Assembly (NCBI GenBank): GCA_041859375.1 | Contig: JBHEKP010000131.1 | Location: 1 to 5,909 of the forward strand | Length of the DNA: 5,909 nt | Source: JBHEKP01 sp041859375 | GTDB taxonomy: Bacteria > Hydrogenedentota > Hydrogenedentia > Hydrogenedentales > CAITNO01 | Reading direction: 5' to 3' | In this document: positions 1 through 4,002 of the stretch, in pieces | Layout of the letters: every line of letters starts with the position of its first letter | How positions within the stretch are numbered: position 1 is the stretch's first letter | Notes under the pieces: generated by a model | Database searches by the model: none | Seen by the model: the letters and a program-made list of their open reading frames with translations, nothing else | Told to the model about the DNA's origin: nothing | Translations under genes and position numbers: made by a program

Positions 1-68
1 GAAAAAGGCTATCCTATTGTGTCTTTTTCCCCCGTTCGGGTGCGGAGGGAAGGTGCCGATTCATGCAA

Positions 69-90
69 CCGGCGGAGTGTTGCCCGCCGG
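69..90. repeat. Inverted repeat in the leader of the aminotransferase gene
   Basis: CCGGCGG (69-75) and CCGCCGG (84-90) are perfect 7-base complements around an 8-base loop, and end 10 bases before the Shine-Dalgarno site. In RNA this could form a small hairpin close to the translation start. No U-tract follows, so it is not an intrinsic terminator. In sequence this GC-rich a 7-bp match can arise by chance, so a regulatory role is only a possibility. Confidence 0.35.
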
Positions 91-100
91 GCCTGACAAC

Positions 101-106
101 AAGGAG
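101..106 (+). promoter_or_regulatory. Ribosome binding site of the aminotransferase gene
   Basis: AAGGAG, a near-perfect Shine-Dalgarno core, lies 8 bases before the ATG at 115. It fixes that ATG as the start and argues against an earlier ATG at 63, which lies in another frame and has no comparable site. Confidence 0.9.
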
Positions 107-114
107 AGTGAAAG

Positions 115-1428
115 ATGTCCAAGTTAGCGATTTTGGGCGGCAAGCCGGTGGTTGGCAAGTCGGTGAAATGGGCGAAATGGCCCGTCAGCGACGAGGAGGA
201 CGCCAAGCTCGTCGCAAAGATCACGCGGTCGAACCGCTGGTCCTTTGACGGCCCGGTGGAGTGGGAATTTGCGGAGAAGTTCACCGCCTACCAGACCGCG
301 AAATACGGCCTGTGCTGCGCGAACGGCACGGTGGGCATCCAGATCGCCCTTGAGGCGCTGGGCGTCGGCGCCTATGACGAGGTGATTGTGCCCGGCATGA
401 CCTGGCAGGCCACGGCGGCCGCCTGCGCCGATGTGAACGCGGTTCCGGTGCTGGTGGACGTGGAGCCGGACACGTGGAACCTGGACCTGGACAAGGTCGA
501 GGCGGCGATCACGCCGAAGACCCGGGCGATTGTCGTGGTACACCTGTACGGCTGCGTCACCGACCTTGACCGCCTCCAGAGGATTTGCAAGAAGCACAAG
601 CTCTTCCTCATCGAGGACTGCGCGCACCAGCACGGCACCTTCTGGAAGGGGAAGGGCGTGGGTTCCCTCGGCGATGTGAGCTCCTGGAGCTTCCAGGAGT
701 CGAAGGTGCTCTCCAGCGGCGAGGGCGGCTTCAACATGTGCAAGACGAAGGAGCTGTTCTACAAGATTTACAGCCTGCGCAACTGCGGCCGCCCCTATCC
801 GGCGGAGCCGCCCGTGTTTGGCCTGAAAAAGGCCGCGCCCATGGACACGGCGCTCCAGTCGGGCAACTACCGCCTCACCGAATGGCAGGCGGCGCTCCTG
901 CTGGGCGGCCTCAGGCGGCTGGACAAGCAGGTGAAGGACCGCGACGCGAACGCGATTTACCTGAACTCGCTGCTGGCGCAGATCCCCGGCGTGCTGACCA
1001 TGCGCCGCCGCCCGCAGGTGACCCAGCAGAGCTACTTCAACTTTGCCTTCCGCCTGGACACGAAGGAGCTGGGCGTGACCAACAAGCAGTTCTGCCAGGC
1101 GCTCAACGCCGAACTGGGCATGCCCGACGAGTTTGAGCCGCCCTACGAGCCGCTCAACAACTGCGGCCTCTTCAAGCCGCTCACCAAGACGCGCCACAAC
1201 CTCGGCGCGGCCTATGTGAAGGCGCTCAATCCGAAGCGTTACGCCCTGCCCGTCTGCACCGAGGCCAACAAGGAGTCCGGCGTGACGGCGCACCACCAGA
1301 TCCTGATGAACAAAAAGGGCGACATGGAGGTCTTCGCCGCCGCCGTGAAGAAGATTGTGGACAACATCGGCGAGCTGCGCCAGTTCAGGGCCGGCGAAAT
1401 GAAGAAGTACCAGCCCCTGGCCCGCTGA
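115..1428 (+). CDS. DegT/DnrJ/EryC1/StrS-family PLP-dependent aminotransferase
   Basis: A 437-residue cytoplasmic enzyme expected to transfer an amino group, usually from glutamate or glutamine, to a keto-sugar or keto-cyclitol using pyridoxal phosphate. Visible fold type I landmarks are the phosphate-binding ANGTVGIQIAL segment (residues 69-79), the cofactor aspartate D168 in IEDCAHQHG, and the Schiff-base lysine K197 in SFQESKVLSSGEGG. The SNRWSFDGP motif near residue 39 and the late CTEANKESGVTAHHQIL segment resemble, from memory, the glutamine:scyllo-inosose aminotransferases StsC and BtrR more than the shorter sugar-nucleotide aminotransferases such as ArnB. The length is slightly above the 370-430 residues usual for the family. 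The start at 115 is supported by AAGGAG 8 bases upstream. A strong terminator follows the stop, so the next gene is a separate unit. No sugar-nucleotide or cyclitol gene is visible nearby, so the substrate is unknown. The family call is secure and the subfamily is inference. Confidence 0.95.
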   Translation: MSKLAILGGKPVVGKSVKWAKWPVSDEEDAKLVAKITRSNRWSFDGPVEWEFAEKFTAYQTAKYGLCCANGTVGIQIALEALGVGAYDEVIVPGMTWQATAAACADVNAVPVLVDVEPDTWNLDLDKVEAAITPKTRAIVVVHLYGCVTDLDRLQRICKKHKLFLIEDCAHQHGTFWKGKGVGSLGDVSSWSFQESKVLSSGEGGFNMCKTKELFYKIYSLRNCGRPYPAEPPVFGLKKAAPMDTALQSGNYRLTEWQAALLLGGLRRLDKQVKDRDANAIYLNSLLAQIPGVLTMRRRPQVTQQSYFNFAFRLDTKELGVTNKQFCQALNAELGMPDEFEPPYEPLNNCGLFKPLTKTRHNLGAAYVKALNPKRYALPVCTEANKESGVTAHHQILMNKKGDMEVFAAAVKKIVDNIGELRQFRAGEMKKYQPLAR

Positions 1429-1446
1429 TTCCGCTGACATGCACCG

Positions 1447-1486
1447 CGGCCCGTCCCTCCCGGCGGAGGGGCGGGCCGTTTTTTTT
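1447..1486 (+). terminator. Intrinsic terminator after the aminotransferase gene
   Basis: A 14-base-pair GC-rich stem (1447-1460 with 1465-1478, one G-U pair) closes a 4-base CGGC loop and runs directly into eight T (1479-1486). It begins 18 bases after the stop codon. This is a textbook Rho-independent terminator and separates this gene from the oxidoreductase downstream. Confidence 0.95.
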
Positions 1487-1529
1487 GGGGGGCGGGGTGT
1501 CGCGCGCCTTTCCCGCGCGGGGCCGCGGA

Positions 1530-1538
1530 TGGTATGGT
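1530..1538 (+). promoter_or_regulatory. Possible extended -10 element of the oxidoreductase gene
   Basis: TGGTATGGT matches the extended -10 pattern (TG, one base, then TATGGT, 4 of 6 bases of TATAAT) 48 bases before the start codon. No good -35 hexamer lies 16-18 bases upstream, only a TTTCCC stretch near 1509. A promoter is expected somewhere in 1487-1586 because a strong terminator precedes it. This is the best local candidate but is weak. Confidence 0.3.
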
Positions 1539-1571
1539 GTTTCCGCCGGGGCGCGCAATGCGCCTGCCATG

Positions 1572-1578
1572 AAAGGAG
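1572..1578 (+). promoter_or_regulatory. Ribosome binding site that sets the oxidoreductase start
   Basis: AAAGGAG sits 8 bases before the ATG at 1587. It selects this ATG over the ATG at 1569, which overlaps the site itself, and over a TTG at 1485 inside the upstream terminator T-run. The choice also places the twin-arginine motif at the extreme N-terminus, as expected. Confidence 0.88.
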
Positions 1579-1586
1579 ACACCGTA

Positions 1587-2951
1587 ATGGGAACGCGCAG
1601 GGAATTTATGAGGCGCACGGCGGCGGGGCTGTGCGCGGCGGTGACGCCCGCCGCCATGGCGGCGGACAGCAGCGCCGCCCCCCGCGGAAAAACCACCTGG
1701 AAGCGCGCCGTGCCGGTGCGGTACGAGTGCGATGTGGCCGTGGCGGGCGGCGGCATGGCGGGGGTGTCGGCGGCGCTGGCGGCGGCGAAGTCGGGGGCGC
1801 GGGTGCTGCTCGTGGAAAATTTCGCGGTGACGGGGGGCAACGCGACTATAGGCGGGGTGGCGGCCTTTTGCGGGGAGACGGCGGGCCAGGGGGAGGCCTT
1901 CGACGAGATTGTGGGGGCGCTGCAAAGCTTCAACGCCATCGCGCCCTACCGCCCCTACCCCGAGGCGGACAACCGGCCCTTCGACCATGAGATTCTGGCG
2001 TTCGTGCTCCAGGAGCTGCTGCTCCGGCGCGGCGTGAAACTGCTGCTGCACACGAAACTCGCGGACGCGCGGGAGCGCGGCGGACGGGTGGCGGAGATCA
2101 CCGTGTGCGGCCCCTCCGGCCCGGAGGCGCTGCGGGCCAAGGTTTTTATGGACTGCACGGGCGAGGCGCAACTGACCCACCTGGCGGGCTTCGGCACGGT
2201 GAAGGGCCGCCCGGAGGACGGGCTGCAACTGCCCATGTCCATGATGTTTTTCGTGCGCGAGGCGGGCGCGGACCAGATGCCGCCGCCCATGCCCGACGGC
2301 TGGTTTGAGCGCATCAACACAAAAGAGGAGCTGCCCATGACCAGCGTGTGGCCCGCGGGCCCGGGCCGGCGCGCGCTGAAAATCAAAATTCCCCTCTTTG
2401 ACGCCACGGACACGGAATCGCTGGCTGCGGCGGAAATCCGGGCGCGGCGACGGATGATGTCGGTGCTGGACTATTACTGGCGCGTGGAGGGGAAAAACTG
2501 GGTGCTCGACGCCGTGCCGCCGCGCATCGGCATCCGCGAGGGCAGGCGCGTCCGGGGCGTGAAAACCCTCACGGTGGGGGATCTGCGGGCGGGCCGCGCC
2601 TTCGGCGACGGCGTCGCGCGCGGGGTTTACTATCTGGACGGCCACAAGCCCGACGACGACAAGCGCACCTACATTCTGCCGCCGGAGGCGCGCAAGGTGC
2701 CCCCCTACCTGATTCCGCTGGGCTGCCTGGTACCGGAGGGCTCCAAAAACCTGCTGGCGGCGGGGCGCTGCCTTTCCGCGGACCAGCTCGCCCTGTCCTC
2801 GGCGCGGGTGATGACCACCTGCGCCATGACGGGGCAGGCGGCGGGCGTCACGGCGGCGCTGTGCGCGGCAAAAAACATTCCGCCGGATCAGGTTGATCCG
2901 GCGGAGGTGCGCCGCATACTGGTGGGGCGCGGCGCGAACCTGGAGGTGTGA
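1587..2951 (+). CDS. Tat-exported FAD-dependent oxidoreductase (FAD_oxidored, PF12831-like)
   Basis: A 454-residue flavoprotein. Residues 3-10 (TRREFMRR) form a twin-arginine motif, followed by an Ala-rich hydrophobic stretch and a likely cleavage site after AMA (residue 25). The protein is therefore probably exported folded with its cofactor. The mature N-terminus has a Rossmann FAD-binding motif, AGGGMAG (GxGxxG at 54-59), with the ribose-binding acid E77 at the end of the second strand. TGGNATIGG follows at 82-90. The C-terminal GRCLSADQLALSSARV (393 onwards) and GQAAG (416-420) segments are typical of the FAD_oxidored family, which is common with Tat signals in Planctomycetes and relatives. 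The substrate is unknown; members are often annotated only as FAD-dependent oxidoreductase. It is monocistronic: a terminator lies before it and a convergent gene begins 9 bases after its stop. Codons are markedly G-ending (GCG, GGG, GTG), unlike the C-ending usage of the propeller gene. Family call firm, reaction unknown. Confidence 0.93.
   Translation: MGTRREFMRRTAAGLCAAVTPAAMAADSSAAPRGKTTWKRAVPVRYECDVAVAGGGMAGVSAALAAAKSGARVLLVENFAVTGGNATIGGVAAFCGETAGQGEAFDEIVGALQSFNAIAPYRPYPEADNRPFDHEILAFVLQELLLRRGVKLLLHTKLADARERGGRVAEITVCGPSGPEALRAKVFMDCTGEAQLTHLAGFGTVKGRPEDGLQLPMSMMFFVREAGADQMPPPMPDGWFERINTKEELPMTSVWPAGPGRRALKIKIPLFDATDTESLAAAEIRARRRMMSVLDYYWRVEGKNWVLDAVPPRIGIREGRRVRGVKTLTVGDLRAGRAFGDGVARGVYYLDGHKPDDDKRTYILPPEARKVPPYLIPLGCLVPEGSKNLLAAGRCLSADQLALSSARVMTTCAMTGQAAGVTAALCAAKNIPPDQVDPAEVRRILVGRGANLEV
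2870..2905 (-). terminator. Candidate intrinsic terminator of the DUF1080 gene, inside the convergent oxidoreductase gene
   Basis: A perfect 12-base inverted repeat (2879-2890 with 2894-2905) has a 3-base loop. Read on the minus strand, the stem is followed after three bases (ATG) by six T, the complement of the A-run at 2870-2875. It lies about 55 bases past the DUF1080 stop, where a terminator is expected. In the plus direction no T-run follows, so it should act one way only. On the plus strand it encodes residues around IPPDQVDPAEV of the oxidoreductase. The structure is directly visible; termination is inference, and the 3-base gap to the T-run may weaken it. Confidence 0.72.
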
Positions 2952-2960
2952 GGCGGGCGG

Positions 2961-3815
2961 TCAGTCCCGGATCTCGCGCACCCAGATGTTGCGGAAGCGC
3001 ACGGGGTTGCCGTGGTCCTGCAGCATGATCGGCCCCTTGTCGCCGTGGGCCTCATAGTCCGTCATGGCGTGCTTGCTCTTCCACAGGGTGCCGCCGGACA
3101 GCTCCACATGGTCCTGGATCAGCACGCCGTTGTGGAACACGGTGAAGGTGGCGCGCTTGACCACGGCCCCCTTGTCGTCAAACACGGGCCGGTGGAACAC
3201 GATGTCGTAGGTCTGCCATTCGCCCGGCTTCCGGCAGGCGTTCACCTGCGGGATGGCGCGTCCGTAAAGCGCGCCGGCCTGGCCGTCGGGGTAGGTGGTG
3301 TTGTTGAAGCAGTCGAGGACCTGCACCTCGTACTTGCCCATGAGAAACACGCCGCTGTTGCCGCGCCCCTGGCCCTCGCCCTCCACATTCGCCGGGGCGG
3401 CCCACTCGATGTGCATCTGGCAGGAGCCGAACTCGCGCTCCGTCTTGATCATGCCCGAGTCCTTCACCGGCTGGAGCGTGCCGTCCTTCACCACCCATTT
3501 GGTGGCCGAGCCGTCCTCCGCGAGCCAGCCCTCCGTGTCCTTCCCGTTGAAAAGGACCACCGCGTCCGAGGGCGGCGCGCCCGGCTCCGCGCCCGGCGTG
3601 ATCACCGGCGGCTGCGGCACGATGGCGGGGTCCGTCTCGTGCACCAAAATGCCGTCAATCGACATGTAAGGCACGTCCTCCTCCTCGCCCTTGTCGTTCT
3701 TTTCGCGGACGGTCCATTCCTTGATCACCGGTTTGTCAAAATCGGCGTACACGTCAAAGGCGAACACCGCAAGCAGCGCGGCGCAAAGCAGGGCGGAAGT
3801 GCTGTTCAGTTTCAT
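2961..3815 (-). CDS. Secreted DUF1080 protein (3-keto-disaccharide hydrolase family)
   Basis: A 284-residue exported protein. The N-terminus (MKLNSTSALL then a hydrophobic run) is a Sec signal peptide with a likely cut after VYA at residue 24; there is no lipobox cysteine. Residues 25-83 form a charged, then proline-rich leader ending PGAPPSD. The DUF1080 domain spans about 84-284, a concanavalin-like beta-sandwich starting AVVLFNGKDTEGW. Hallmarks are RGNSGVFLMGKYEVQVLD (151-168), DGQAGALYG (177-185), KPGEWQTYDIVFH (196-208) and GPIMLQDHGNPVRFRNIWVR (261-280). The family (PF06439) includes hydrolases of 3-keto-glycosides, but most members are uncharacterised, so activity here is inferred. 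An in-frame extension to 4115 exists but is rejected: GGAG lies 8 bases before 3815, the signal peptide begins there, and a strong promoter ends just upstream. It converges on the oxidoreductase gene and diverges from the propeller gene. Confidence 0.95.
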   Translation of the reverse strand: MKLNSTSALLCAALLAVFAFDVYADFDKPVIKEWTVREKNDKGEEEDVPYMSIDGILVHETDPAIVPQPPVITPGAEPGAPPSDAVVLFNGKDTEGWLAEDGSATKWVVKDGTLQPVKDSGMIKTEREFGSCQMHIEWAAPANVEGEGQGRGNSGVFLMGKYEVQVLDCFNNTTYPDGQAGALYGRAIPQVNACRKPGEWQTYDIVFHRPVFDDKGAVVKRATFTVFHNGVLIQDHVELSGGTLWKSKHAMTDYEAHGDKGPIMLQDHGNPVRFRNIWVREIRD

Positions 3816-3823
3816 GGCCGGAT

Positions 3824-3827
3824 CTCC
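3824..3827 (-). promoter_or_regulatory. Ribosome binding site that sets the DUF1080 start
   Basis: On the minus strand CGGAGAT places GGAG 8 bases before the ATG at 3815. This decides the start in favour of the 284-residue form with an intact signal peptide, over an open frame reaching 100 codons further upstream. Confidence 0.82.
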
Positions 3828-3852
3828 GTAAAGTGGGTTGGAAACGGGGTGT

Positions 3853-3881
3853 ATTGTAGGCCCCGCGCCGCGCCGCGTCAA
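3853..3881 (-). promoter_or_regulatory. Sigma70-type promoter of the DUF1080 gene
   Basis: On the minus strand TTGACG (3881-3876, 5 of 6 bases of TTGACA) and TACAAT (3858-3853, 5 of 6 of TATAAT) are separated by exactly 17 bases. Initiation is predicted near 3846, giving a leader of about 30 bases that includes the ribosome binding site. The spacer is almost pure G and C, so the two AT-containing hexamers stand out sharply. Confidence 0.8.
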
Positions 3882-3923
3882 TTCCGTGCCCGCCCCTGTC
3901 CGCGGCGGGGCCGCCGCTCCGCC

Positions 3924-3944
3924 GCGCTTTGCTCCGCAAAGCGC
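3924..3944. repeat. Perfect 9-bp palindrome between the divergent genes
   Basis: GCGCTTTGC and GCAAAGCGC are perfect complements around a 3-base TCC centre. The element lies in the middle of the divergent intergenic region, about 40 bases upstream of the DUF1080 -35 box and about 58 bases before the propeller start codon. No T-run follows on either strand, so it is a poor terminator. A binding site for a dimeric regulator is possible, as is an RNA hairpin. No regulator gene is visible nearby. Confidence 0.55.
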
Positions 3945-3977
3945 TTCCATGCGACAATTCAGGGGACGAGCCGGACA

Positions 3978-3983
3978 TATAAC
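3978..3983 (+). promoter_or_regulatory. Possible -10 element of the propeller gene
   Basis: TATAAC matches TATAAT at 5 of 6 positions and is one of the few AT-rich hexamers here. A convincing -35 at 16-18 bases is missing; the nearest resemblance, GCGACA at 3951-3956, is 21 bases away. Initiation near 3990 would leave only about 13 bases before the start codon, with the ribosome binding site at its very beginning. That makes this candidate doubtful unless an activator helps. Confidence 0.28.
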
Positions 3984-3988
3984 CGTGT

Positions 3989-3992
3989 GGAG
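3989..3992 (+). promoter_or_regulatory. Ribosome binding site of the propeller gene
   Basis: GGAG (within TGGAGT) lies 10 bases before the ATG at 4003. It supports that start over the in-frame ATG at 4015, which would cut into the hydrophobic signal segment, and over an in-frame GTG at 3985. Confidence 0.65.
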
Positions 3993-4002
3993 TATCACGC
4001 AC

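Noticed and set aside
1..29. GAAAAAG (1-7) and CTTTTTC (23-29) as a hairpin or terminator of an upstream gene
   Set aside because: The stem is only A-T rich, the loop is 15 bases, and the left side is cut by the window edge, so it cannot be judged.
63..248. A short plus-strand frame starting in the aminotransferase leader
   Set aside because: It has no ribosome binding site, overlaps the aminotransferase in another frame, and its product has no recognisable feature.
124..1440. A 438-codon minus-strand frame opposite the aminotransferase
   Set aside because: The plus-strand protein has clear PLP-enzyme motifs. The antisense product is rich in Leu, Val, His and Arg with no recognisable family, and would read through the strong terminator region.
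1550..1564. GGCGC and GCGCC inverted repeat before the oxidoreductase gene
   Set aside because: Five base pairs in such GC-rich DNA is expected by chance and no other signal accompanies it.
1239..2645. A 468-codon minus-strand frame across the aminotransferase end and the oxidoreductase
   Set aside because: It spans two real genes and the terminator between them, has Arg/His/Pro-rich composition and matches no family. It is a GC-driven shadow.
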